NCBI GenBank assembly: GCA_004352715.1
Contig: SCFE01000006.1
Location: 95,149-159,148, forward strand
Source: Hofstenia miamia
Taxonomy: Eukaryota; Xenacoelomorpha; Acoela
Length of the DNA: 64,000 bases
Direction of reading: 5' to 3'
Below the pieces are notes generated by a model. It made no database searches. It was given only the letters and a program-made list of their open reading frames with translations, and was not told where the DNA came from. Positions within the stretch are counted from its first letter, which is position 1; the number at the start of each line of letters is the position of its first letter. Below, piece by piece: positions 44,653 to 55,943 of the stretch. The position numbers and the translations under genes were made by a program.

Positions 44653-47600
44653 CATGTATATATAATGAATATAAAATTAGATTTTGAGATAGAAGTGAAA
44701 TTGTATTTCAATTGAGAGCAGGACTGGAATATAATCTGAAATTCCCAAAAGTGAATTCACCTCACAAATCCAAATTGCACGGTTTTTGCATATATTTTAA
44801 TATATATAAAACATGTTAGATATAACTTGGGTAAGAGATTCTTTATTCAGATAAATGTTGACAGCAAAATAACTGATAATTTATCTGAATTCACACAACA
44901 CATATACACAAATTACAAAAAACAAGTCTTCCCGGCTATGAATAAATTACTATAGTGCTACTTTAATAACGAGTTATCACATAGTCATCCTTAGACAGTT
45001 TCTATCAATGATTTACCAGAAATATATTTTTGCTTAAGGAAGATTTTTAAATGCTTTTTAAAGGATTATATTTTTTCAATTTTTTAGGTTTGCTGTCTTA
45101 ACCAATCGCAACCATTGACTTCTGATTCATTTCATACTTAAATGCTTGAGAGTGGAAGTAGAAGCAATTCATAGCCTGAAATTTTTTTACAGACTGTTCA
45201 CATAGAAAGTGGAATCCCGCCATGCACAACTTTGTAACTGTTAAATTGAAATCTTCATGTACAGTAATAATGGGAAATTTTGGACTTTCGTTTTCAAATA
45301 TGTATACAATGCAAACTATAATTTTGTTATTAATTATCCCTTTGGCCTATAGTTGATTTTCTAACACAAAGCATAGCATATTACTACAATTTAGCCAAAT
45401 TGACACTGGGGTAGGATGCTGGGTGGGATAATTTATTTGTTAGAGAATGTACTACATCTTAAAGAAGATGCCGGTTGACCCGACCGGTTAACACCTATGA
45501 GCTCGGCCCATGTGCATCTCTGTTCTGATTCCGACACATTACATTTTTTAAACGCAACAGACAGCAAAATCTGCAAATGGTTTGTGTATTTAAAGCTCGT
45601 ACGGCATCTCGTCATTAAAATACTGATATAAATTTCTGACCAGCTAAAATTCTGATAGCTCTAATGTATGAAACAGTGTATAAATATTTGAAAGACTTAC
45701 TTTTAAGGTTGTAGCTTTTTCTAACCAATCTTAGCAAGAATGCACAGTTTAAACCTGTGCATATTTAGCTTTAATTGGTGGTGTGTACATACAAGACCCT
45801 AACCTTGGCTCCTATTGGAATTAGCGGTTATGCTTCAGTCTAGTATGCACACACCGAGAAGTTCCATAAACGGAGTTTATAGAGAGGTTTCGAAGAAAGC
45901 GTTAGTCAAAGTCCAGGAAGAAGTCTATTTTTCTCGTGATCACGACCCACTTCCATACTGTGTAATGTAGCATGTTGGCGGGTGTGTTGTCAGAAATTCA
46001 CTAAGTATTTATACTAGGCGTTGCGCAATATTACGAACGTTTACGCAAGAAACTATTTCATATATTCAAATTATGTGATTATATATTTAGTGCATTCAAT
46101 GATATGATTCATTTACTAAAAGCTACCCAATATTTGTTTATTATTATTGAACACTATGTATCAAGTGGTGTGAAAAAATTAGATAAGGTTTAAATTAAAA
46201 AAAGAAAAGCATTTTTTTTCAAAATTTTCAGTATAGTAATGCAAAACTGTTTGCAAATTGCAATCATAATTTATTGAATAAAAATCTTCCAAATATGAAC
46301 AAAAATTGGCTAAGATTCCCCGATTTTAATTATAGATACGCAATATGTAAATTTCAGAATAATTATAATAATATATTAGTTGTTGTATGGGGTAGCAAAC
46401 ATGCATGCATCATATGAAAAGTGTAGGATGCACATAGTGAATCTGTAAATGAAAATGTCTATCTATTCTAATATATATATATATATATATATATACACGA
46501 TAAGGTTTTTAAGATAGGGTTCAAGTTTATTTGCTTCTGAATTTTTGCTAATGAAATTTGTTTAAATGTTTCTAAACCATTCTCTATTCAAAATTGTATT
46601 AAAAATTTTTTTTCATTCAGTAATAATTATTTTAACCCATTATTATTTTATTTGTAAAGAATATAACAAATAGTTCAATAATATTATGTTATTGCACTGT
46701 TTCTGAACATTATTGCACTGATGGAAAATTCCTTAAATAGAATGAATATAACCCAAATAAAGCTATATTTATAAATTTCTAATAAAATTTATTTAGAAAT
46801 ATTTTGGAGGCAGTTTCGTTACAAGGAGAAGCAATTTTATTAATGAGGCTGCCCAATTTCTACTTAAATGGGGTCTTGGGCTGCCATATTTTGGTTTTTT
46901 TTCTTATTGCGATTTACATATCCTTCTGCAAAGGACGACTCGAAATGAACACCTGGACGAATTGCTTAATTGAGCGATGTACATTTGGAGGCCATTATTA
47001 GAATTATTTTAAGTTAATTATCATCTATTTATAAACTTGAAAATGCTACTTTTGATAAAAGTAGTTAATATGCTTATAATTTATGCATATATTTTATTAT
47101 TTACAAGTAGACAAATAAGTCAAGTATTTATATTTTTTATTGAGAATTTTAACGATAAAATATCAAATATTTTTAAAACATCCTAAAACTAGTTTTTAAA
47201 TATATTGCCAATCGTATATATTTAACAAAAAATAGAAATTTAATAGATAAAACTCTAATACAAATAACACTAAGAAAATTTAGCAATCTTTGTCATCACA
47301 CTAGTGCTTTTTCAGATTTTTCAGAAAGGCATTTTGCAGTATTTTTGGCCGAATAATTGAAAAATCTTCTTACAATTGATATTCCAATGGAATGTCGATC
47401 TTCACAGCAACAAAAGAATGCAATAAATTCAACAAATGGATTCATGTGTGGTTATTTTGAATGGTCCATTCCTTCTGCGATGTAGGGTCCTGCAAGCTCA
47501 AAATTTTTAGCTTCGAACTCAAGTGAGCCAGAGGATTTCGGAGAAGTTAACACTAGAAGCACTATTACTCCTTGAGATTCATTTTGCACGTAGCATTTGA

Positions 47601-49688
47601 ATAAAAAATTATGTAAAAGAATGAAAAAAATTTACTTAAGAAATTCAAATAGATTATCGATATTTTTGGAGGTCTATATACCTGCTGTTGTTCTTAATGA
47701 ATGCATATGCAAGAAAACAAAATTTTAATTTGACTCAACTTTGACACATTTGGTGCTTCTAGAGTTAAGAGAGCGACTTAACAAAAATGTCCGTAGCTCA
47801 AACTAAAATGTTAATCTAATTGAAAGCCATCGGAATAAAAAAAATTCTTAAATTTTCAAAAGTCATACTGCGACCGTAAACAATGTATAATTCTATACTT
47901 ACTTATTCATGCATAGTTCGTTTTGTTCCCCATAGTCGTACCAGTATTGTCACAGCGTCCCATATTCTTATTGAGATGATTAAACGTTTTTCAAATTCCA
48001 TAAAAATGGTTGCCATTGAAAACGCAACTTTAAGTTTCTGATTTAATATCTTAATGAATAGTTCAAAAGATGAAAAACTTTTTAAAGTAAAATTAATAAA
48101 TTCGAACTGTAAATATTTATAAACTCGAGCAAACTCCTGATTAGTTTGTATGGTCGACCGAATTCGAACGCACACAATTGGCTCGAGCAAACTCTCAGTG
48201 GCCTACTGCGACGCTATCGCTTCTCCATCTGAATTGCCGTAGCAGCTGACCGTCGAAATCAGTGCCTACATCTATAAAGCTTTTGCTTTTCAAGCTTCAG
48301 ATTTGTAACAATTCATTTTGGGATCTGAGTGAAAATGTTTCTTCCCCTTTGTTGTTATGAAAATGCTCTTAAAAGTATATTATAATGGCGGAAAAACCGA
48401 CCTTCCTACTATTATACATTCCTTGATACTTGTAAAATTCTGTGTTAGTAGGTAGTGGAATAATAATATTAGAAATAATTTTTCCTGTTGGATCAGTTTT
48501 TGATTATTTTATGTTAACAGAAATTTTTATTTACAATAACATCCTCAATCGCTAGCTGTCTTAACTCAACAGTTAGCAATCCTCCATAGTAACATATAAC
48601 AAACTCTTGAACACTTTCAACGAGCCGAAATTTCTAAGCTCGGCTCGTTTAAATTTTGAGTAAGTTCGGCTCGGCTCGGCTCGGCTCGCTTTCAATGAGG
48701 TTCATTTTAGCTCGATATTTTTTTTAAAATATTGTGCTCTCAGAATTTTCTACATTGCTCTTCTTATTATTTAATAAACATTTCTAAAATAAAATTATAA
48801 GTAAGGAATATTGAATGAAAATATAAGAAGAATCTCCATAAACAAATTAACAAGCAGCGCTATAAATTTGCTTTGCTTAAAAACGGCTCGTTGTATATCC
48901 AATACTTTGCTCAAGCTCGGCTCGTTTCGTTGACAAGTCGGCCTTTGAACGATGGGTCTGTGGTCTATGATATCCATCTGAACATAATAAATATAATAAT
49001 TTGATCTTTATGCAAAATTCATTTTTGTGTTTTCGTTTTATAATTTCTTGAGGAAATTTTTTAGGATGGGAATGCTATTGAAGCCTTGCTAGCATTCGTT
49101 GATGAATCTATGCGTCTCTCAGAGTGTCGTATATACGATTTCGATAGAAAGTTATAGAATTTAAAATGGAATCTTCTGTAGCTCCTCCTCTCCGATAAAC
49201 TTTTTAAAAATAAATAGTCATTTCTCATAAATTTTCATCGACTTGCAAATAAATAATTATGTTTGCATTTCTGTCGAATTGCTACTAATTTTGTCCTTGC
49301 TTCAAAAAATAAAGTTACCTATATTGCGAGTGTGAATTACTTCATTTAATTATTCTCGATTTCATTTTTAATGGCAATCGCATTGCATGCTTACTCGTGT
49401 ATAATGCATTCAATCTTAAATTGCACCAGTTACCCAAATAAATATTTTCATTTGAATTTGTATTTATTCTAATGTCTAGTCAATAATTTTGACCATTTTA
49501 TATAAGCAACAAATTGTGCAAATCAATCAAATGCAATGGGAAACTGACAAAATTCTACAAACATGGAACTGCATTAAATCATACAATACTACTCAATGAT
49601 AATGCTAGAAATTTCAAAAGCAATGTTGCAATTAGTTGATATCAATTTTTAAATTGGGTAAGTGCTCTCTAATTGTTTCAAACAAAAT
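44643..49688. other. Long non-coding stretch
   Basis: No gene is supported over 5 kb. At about 45469-45522 CCGGTT motifs end in CATCTCTG, which looks like a hAT right end related to hAT-E; the 8-mer after it, ttctgatt (45523-45530), recurs at 45120-45127, but no inverted end follows there. A 23-bp near-palindrome, ATGCACAG-TTTAAAC-CTGTGCAT, lies at 45740-45762. A TA tract lies at about 46471-46495. Short frames at 46804-47001 and 47903-48190 show no motif. Confidence 0.4.
48620..48960. repeat. GCTCGG-iterated block, hAT-like remnant
   Basis: GCTCGGCTCG motifs occur in two clusters, about 48623-48690 (up to four in tandem) and 48882-48925, separated by AT-rich DNA. The arrangement is that of subterminal repeats of a small hAT-type element. 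No convincing CAG...CTG ends or target duplication was found. Confidence 0.4.
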
Positions 49689-50698
49689 TTATATATCTTC
49701 TATGATATCAATAAAACGTTCGCCACCCTGTGTTGAGTTATAGGCAGATGCACTTCTATCATTGTTTGGGAATGGACTCGTACTGATGGTATTTTCAATA
49801 ATTTCTTCAGTAGTATTTGAATATGTCTGGTTATTCACATTTTCTCTAGATTTCTTCAAATATTGTTCATGCTCTACCATTGAAAACCCACTCAATAAGT
49901 TTAACACATCGGCGTCATCATAATATTCTTCCCAATCATTGCTGTTCAATAGTGCTGCTTCTATATTAGGTGTGGTATTTTGAATTCGATTATTTGGATT
50001 TGTTTTCGGCATCTTCACTGAAGGCTTAAGCAAGAAATGGTTTTTCGCTTGTTTTCTAAAAATGTATTATTTTCAGTTTCATATTGGGATGGAAGTGGTG
50101 TTGGCGTACTGCCTGTCAGAGTTAAGCTTTCATCATCTTCATAGTCGTAGGGATCACTAATCACGTCATCACTTAAAGCTAAAAGCCTTGTCAGATTATC
50201 ATAATCATCATATTCTATAAATGTATTATTTTTAGTTTCATAATTGTTCTCTATACTTACTCTGCTAAAGCCATCTTTTCTATCCCCATCCGCAATATTA
50301 TCTATAGAGGCCACATTGCTAATAGTTTTCGCATTAGCTTTTCTAGCTGTATACTCATGTTTTGTTCTGTTGGCTGTTCCATTGTTATCATCAATATAGT
50401 AATAGTAACTATACTGGAAATTATTAATGTCAGATTCATAGTCTACTGATGAAATATTTATGGATGCTGATGAGCTATTCCCCATTAAGTCTTGAGGTAA
50501 CACATCGTAGTAGTAGTCATAAGTTGAATTATAGTAGTAATCTTCATAAGAACTAGAAATATCATTTGTTTCTTTATTAGTTTCTTCTTGCAGCTTAGGT
50601 GTTCTAGAAGCCAATCGATAGATTATAGAACTTCCATTCAATGATACAAAATATATTAAAAATATATGAATAATAAATGGAAATTGTACATTGATCAT
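49689..50698 (-). CDS. Secreted acidic Tyr/Asn-rich protein, apparently frameshifted
   Basis: The first frame (50698-50015, 227 codons) starts with a signal peptide: MINVQFPFIIHIFLIYFVSL, then NGSS. The mature part is rich in Asp, Glu, Tyr, Asn and Ser, with Tyr clusters (YEDYYYNSTYDYYYD, QYSYYYYIDD) and many NxS/T sequons. A motif is repeated: NYETKNNTFIEYDDYDN and QYETENNTFLENK. The second frame (to 49689) continues the same acidic composition (DWEEYYDDADVLNLLSGFS) and ends ERFIDIIEDI. The two overlap near a run of five A in GCGAAAAACC (about 50047-50057), so a one-base frameshift, by mutation or sequencing error, or a short intron would join them into about 330 residues. No domain is recognised. 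An extracellular matrix, mucous or glue-like role is only a guess from composition. Confidence 0.6.
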
Positions 50699-50704
50699 AT
50701 GCTT

Positions 50705-52519
50705 CTGAAATTCCCACTAATTTCGTTCATTCATTCATACAATGTTAAATTGCAAAAATGAATGTTCTATATTTGCATATATAAATATAATGTTTTTCAA
50801 GAGTTGAAATTGAAGAAGGCCATTATTTTTTTGGTAAAGCCTTGCCCGCAGTCCATCATCTAGGTTGCTTGCGATGCTTATTGTCAAGAAATCATCAATA
50901 CTGAAATCTGTGAAAAGTTGGTGAACAGTATAGGTAAGCATAAGAGATAGATTATCTGATAAAATGTATATTTTGAATTAATTCTATTTTTAAAATCTGT
51001 TAACAGAACTAATATATCAGCAGTTAGTGGCATTTTGTTCAACATAATCCTTGTTGAATTTAAACGCATAAGACTATTTGTATCACACAACACAAGTGAT
51101 TGCTGAGTAGTTTGAAAATACAATAGAGTAATTTTTTAAAATAAGTGACGAGGAAGCAATACAAGAGAAGTATGAGTAAGATACTGCCTTGAATGGTGAA
51201 AACATCGTTCAATTACTCAACAGCTAGGGTAGGTCAATGTAGAGCGAGAGAGAGAGGAGGGTCAGGTAACAATGTATGACCAACCACAGAGTACAGAAAG
51301 CTGTTACAGATAAGGAAGAAATAAATGGCAGGCAGGTAAAGATTGAATTTCATTGAAATACTATGACGATGAAGAATGATTAGCACAAACTCAAATCACT
51401 TTCAAGTTAGTTTATTTCATTAATTATAAAAAAATACTTATTCAAACAGTGGAAGTACTTCTTTACTGCTTTTGACTGTCACATCAATATATTTGCAAGA
51501 TGACAGTTGCTATCATAAATAGCATTAAATTCTAAGAGAAATAATAATTTCAACAAGATATTTCATATTGTTGCAACACTATATTTTAAGGGACTAATGT
51601 TTCAAAATTCCCTTCATACCTCGTTTTTTTATTACATCAAGAATATTGGAAAGACCATTTTTAATATTTACCATAGAATTTTCAGCATATTGCAAACATA
51701 TATATATATATTAGCTTCTTAGTGTATCTCAGAAAATTATAAACTTCTCCTCCGACAACACGGCTCCAAAATGCTTTCCTTTTCTTGAAGTTTGCGATAG
51801 TTTCATTAATTAAGCTTAATACTATATTAAGTAATCCTAAAAAGAATTTAATTCATTAAAGCCTAACAATTAATTAAAGCAAAGAGATTTTACTCACTAT
51901 TAGTGAATAATCAAGTTTTGCTTATTCAAATAATTAAATTTGAAATAATATACTCTTTGCTTTTCTTCAAAGGAATGTCCATATGCTTACAAAGACGTAG
52001 TATTGAAGTGAAATAATAACTAGAAAACAATTTTGATGTTAACTTTAAACTAGTTAAAAATTTCGAAAATCTGTGATTATTTTTTCGAAAAGAATTTAAA
52101 CGATTATAACTCGTGGACACATAAGGACATTCAAAATCTGAAAACATCTGATAAAGGACGATTATCTTGGGATTTCATTTGTATTTGCAGATTACAACTA
52201 TTCGTTTTTTCGGAGCTCATGCACTTCGAATGAATTATAACAAAATCTAATTTTCATAAAAATTTTTCACATTTTCAAATATTTAGGCCACGTCAATACA
52301 CTTTTGTACAAAGATTAATCCTGACATACAAACACATTCACCTATATTTCACGATTTCAAAAATTCCTAGTAGGCTTCGAGAAAATGTGGGAAAACTTTT
52401 GCGTCCTTAAAGCACTAGTGTAACCACGCCCTGTTGATTTGCTGTGGAATGATCGAAAATGAAGTAAAAAAATTGATTGCGATGCAATACAGCATTTGAC
52501 TGAACAAATTGCTTTGGAT
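50705..52519. other. Non-coding stretch upstream of the secreted-protein gene
   Basis: This would contain the promoter of the minus-strand gene ending at 50698. Short minus frames at 50735-51123 have no motif. A purine-rich GAGAGAGAGAGG tract lies at about 51244-51256. Nothing else is supported. Confidence 0.4.
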
Positions 52520-52527
52520 AACCAAAT

Positions 52528-53283
52528 CAGAGAAGGAAGTGGGGTGGGCAAGCCGAGCGGGTATGGGAAAAGATTTTTCCAAAGTGGGTACCCATGTGGC
52601 AAAACCACATTTTAGTTAAGAAAGATTGAAGTAAGAAATTGCTAATTTTAGAGATTGTAAAAGCATTTTATCACATCAAAGCTCACTGCTTTAACAGATT
52701 GATTTACTTGGAAATTTAGTTGTGTTTTGAAAAATTAATTATCATGCATTTTTATCTCTTGGTGAAATTTGATTCTATTCAATGATATTAGCAAGATCAT
52801 TTTGATCCGATTTGTAGTCAATGGCCTTTACATTGGAAGGGGTGTAATTGTCCTTGCATAAATGTATTACATAAAATATTAGCTTTATAAAAAATTTTTA
52901 GAGTTAAAATTAAATTTCATTTTGCAATAAATAATGTTATTAATATAGCATTGGCATCACGTTTGTTATTAGATTTCTATTGGTAGTAATAGTAGAGATA
53001 ACATTTAAAAAATGATTCTGTGTCTTCTAGGAAGTTAGGATTTAAAATATTTGGCAGTGGTTGTGCGGTGTAGTGCAATGAAAATTGTCATAGAACACAT
53101 ATGGGGCAATAGAATATCCTAAGTAGTTTTGGTGAAGAATTTTTAGTAAGCCAATTTGGGACGGCAGAATATAAAACGTGGGGCAATGTGGGGCAGATGT
53201 CAACGTGTGAAAATGGGGCAAGGCACAAATTCTGTGGGGCGGGGCAGGGCAGTCCACAAAAATACGCCCCACATCCATCTCTG
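52528..53283. mobile_element. 756-bp hAT-type MITE
   Basis: The left end CAGAGAAGGAAGTGGGGTGG (52528) and the right end, reverse CAGAGATGGATGTGGGGCG (53283), match at 16 of 19 positions. A perfect 8-bp duplication, aaccaaat, flanks it (52520-52527 and 53284-53291). GTGGGGC and GGGGCA motifs are iterated over 53175-53275. Minus-strand frames over the right part are Pro/Cys-rich only because of these motifs. No transposase remnant is present. Confidence 0.9.
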
Positions 53284-53291
53284 AACCAAAT

Positions 53292-54182
53292 CAGAGAATG
53301 TACGATTTTACAAGCTTCCATGCTTTTTATAATTGTAAAAACAACATTCAAATAAAATGAGACCAGTAATGATAAGCATTTGGTTTTTTCTTCCTTTTTC
53401 AAAATGAATTATTTTATGTGCATTGAATGAAAGAAATGTGACCTACAAAATAACGCAAATATACATTTACAGTTCTTACCTTGAAATGAAACATCTCTAA
53501 ATATCTATTCTACATGTACTTATTTACTTGTGAAGCCCTCTAATTTGCTTGCCGAAACCTTTGTTTGTTTTGAAATGAATTCAGTGATTTTGAGACCACA
53601 AATATAAAGTGATTTTATGAAAGTCCTCATTTTGAATACTTGGACAAACTTTAAGTCTATTCGCGGCTTGCGAGAACATTTTATTACTTTCTTTCGTTTT
53701 TTGTACAGCAAATTGCCAGCCCATAACTAAAGAAGGCTTTGTGTCCTTAAAAGAACACTCATCAGTTTAGCGTTAATAAACGCTTTCCATTTTGGACAAG
53801 TATGTGAAATGAATTTTTGATAAAATTTCTTCTGTGATGGTCATTTCATTTACATAGTAGTAGCAACAAATATTTGGAAAACAATACACCTTAGGTTCTA
53901 CTACGCATTCTTATTGGAAGTAATCGAGTTGCAGGCTCGACTTAATTTTAATTTTTTTAGTCAAAATAACAAAACTGGAACAACAGTTTTCTGATAAATT
54001 TTCTTAGGCTAAACTTGCATGCTTAAATATCAATTGATATCAAAATATTTTAGCAGCAATTTCTAAAAATCAAAGTTTGTTTGAAGAATGACTAAAACTT
54101 TGTTCAACGGAAAGTATTTTGAATTTCTTTGTATTTGCATTCTTATTAAGTAACGCTAGAACAAAATATATGCAAATCTAAA
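53292..54182. other. AT-rich stretch, no feature seen
   Basis: No coding, RNA or repeat feature could be supported. The 63-codon minus frame at 53520-53711 has no motif. Confidence 0.5.
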
Positions 54183-55943
54183 TGAAGACATCAGTTCAAG
54201 AAGGGCCCAACTCCGAGGAAACTTTTATGTAGAAAAATGAGAAAAACGTTTTAAAAAAGACAATTAACATCCTATTGGTATGAAATCAGGTATGGAAGTT
54301 AAGATGAGATCCAGCTATTTAATTAAATATATTATTTTAATAAAAGCCAATTGAAGGTCATTTTTCAGGTCATTGAACTATTCGGAGTTGGGCCCTTCTT
54401 GAAGTCATACTGCATTTTTGCTTTAAAAAACACACAAAAACAAAGAAATCAAAGTTAATAATGTATATTTTACATTTATTTCTTGATTAAACATATTAAA
54501 TAACCATAAGGTATAAAAGAACTTAACATTTTACAAGAATTATTACTTTTATTAGGTTTTGTCATGATCTCACAAAAGGCGAAAAATCTAAATTTTAGGA
54601 AGGCAAAATTGGTATGACCAAAACTGCATAGTACAAGAAGAATATCAGATAAACCTTCCAAAAAGCAGATAATAATAGATACAACATAACTACATAGGCA
54701 TAGGAAAAGGGGGCAGAGTGGGCTTTTCCATTGACTCCCTACATTAAGTTTCCCCTTCTAGTTTCGCGAGAAATGATTCCGACCACAAGAATTACATATT
54801 AATATATAGAATCACAGGAAAAGCTTTTGCACTGTGCTCTTCTAGGAAAAAAATTGCAGTAAAAGGAAACTCCTAGATATGGTAATTGTAGTATTTATTT
54901 ATTTTATGGGTTATTCATACTCTCTTTGCCGTCATTGAGCCTGGGCCTATGTGGTAGGCCTAGTTTGATGTACCTGTATAGTGCAAGTTAATATTAGACG
55001 AGTAAGAATGAACACTTTAGAAATCCTTTTAGAAAGTATTCACATAGAATAAAACTCTAATGGGGATAATAAGATCATCCCTAAAAGTAATAAGAAGGAC
55101 TCTATTTCGAAACAGTCATGCACTGTATACAAACTTGTAAGGAAAAATATTTTTTCGCACAAATGGTATTGCACATATCACTATGAATAAATTGCCTGCA
55201 TTTNCACTAAAAACAAATTTGGTTCTGCATAGATACCTTATGTATAAGCTGTGATCATTGTTTTATATGTATCTCTAGGTTTGACATCACAATATGAGGT
55301 GTGTGACAGAAAGATAGCAATGGTGCGAATTAGGGTTAATGTATATTTTGGTCATCAAGCTGTGCTGTACACATGCAATAGCCAATACTGTATTAATTTA
55401 CAAGGCAGGACAATATTGATTTTCAAATTGGGACTTTATTATGTTTCACTAAGATTTTCATCCATTAATGCTTGTGAGAACGTTCTTAGTGAACCTAAAT
55501 AATTGCAAATTATTGGTAATTTTTCTTCTTCTAAAGTATTCAATAGATTAATTGACTTCCAATTATTGTAATAATTGCAATATAAATAAATTATTGCTTA
55601 CGCCTGCAGATAGATTTGAAGCATTGCTTAATATATATGTACTATGTTATCATATCAGCATACATTTCATGAGGAATGGAAGCATCTGTGGTCTGTTGAG
55701 GGGGGGAACGTTCCCCCAGTTCCCCCCCTCTGGGTGCGCCTCTGTGCACCACTTAATATTTCAGACATAATTCCTTTCTTGAAATGATATAAGAAATGAT
55801 TGCACAAAAACTACATGCTATGAACTGGACTTGGGACTTTTTTGAACAGATAAAGATAGAGGTTGGGTAAAGGAACAGAATTGTGGAAAAACATCATTTT
55901 TGAAAATTTGTGGATTTGGGCCCTTCTTGAACTGATGTCTTCA
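54183..55943. mobile_element. 1.76-kb unit with perfect 28-bp inverted ends
   Basis: The sequence starting TGAAGACATCAGTTCAAG at 54183 recurs inverted, with all 28 bases identical, at 55943-55916. A third copy of the inner part (TTCAAGAAGGGCCCAACTCC) is inverted at 54403-54381, so a 0.23-kb inner inverted repeat shares the left end. The flanks are aaatctaaa on the left and atgctttat on the right, and no target duplication is visible. No transposase is recognised between the ends; frames at 54476-54661 (minus) and 55251-55502 (plus) have no motif. Superfamily unknown. Confidence 0.65.
55696..55744. repeat. G/C-run block with hAT-like end
   Basis: Runs of G and C (GAGGGGGGGAAC, GTTCCCCCAGTTCCCCCCCTC) are followed by TGGGTGCGCCTCTG. 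The reverse, CAGAGGCGCACCCAGAGG, resembles the CAGGGGCGCACCCAG end seen at 8760 and 9233. No left end with a matching flank was found. Confidence 0.45.

Noticed and set aside
45120-45530. hAT element with ttctgatt duplications
   Set aside because: The 8-mers match perfectly, but the left border CATTTCATAC shows no similarity to the right end CAGAGATGCA, so chance is likely.
44643-49688. Hidden gene in the 5-kb desert
   Set aside because: Short frames at 45433-45615, 46804-47001 and 47903-48190 lack motifs, splice signals and compositional support.
53042-53402. Pro/Cys-rich minus-strand frames
   Set aside because: They are products of the GTGGGGC subterminal repeats of the MITE at 52528-53283.
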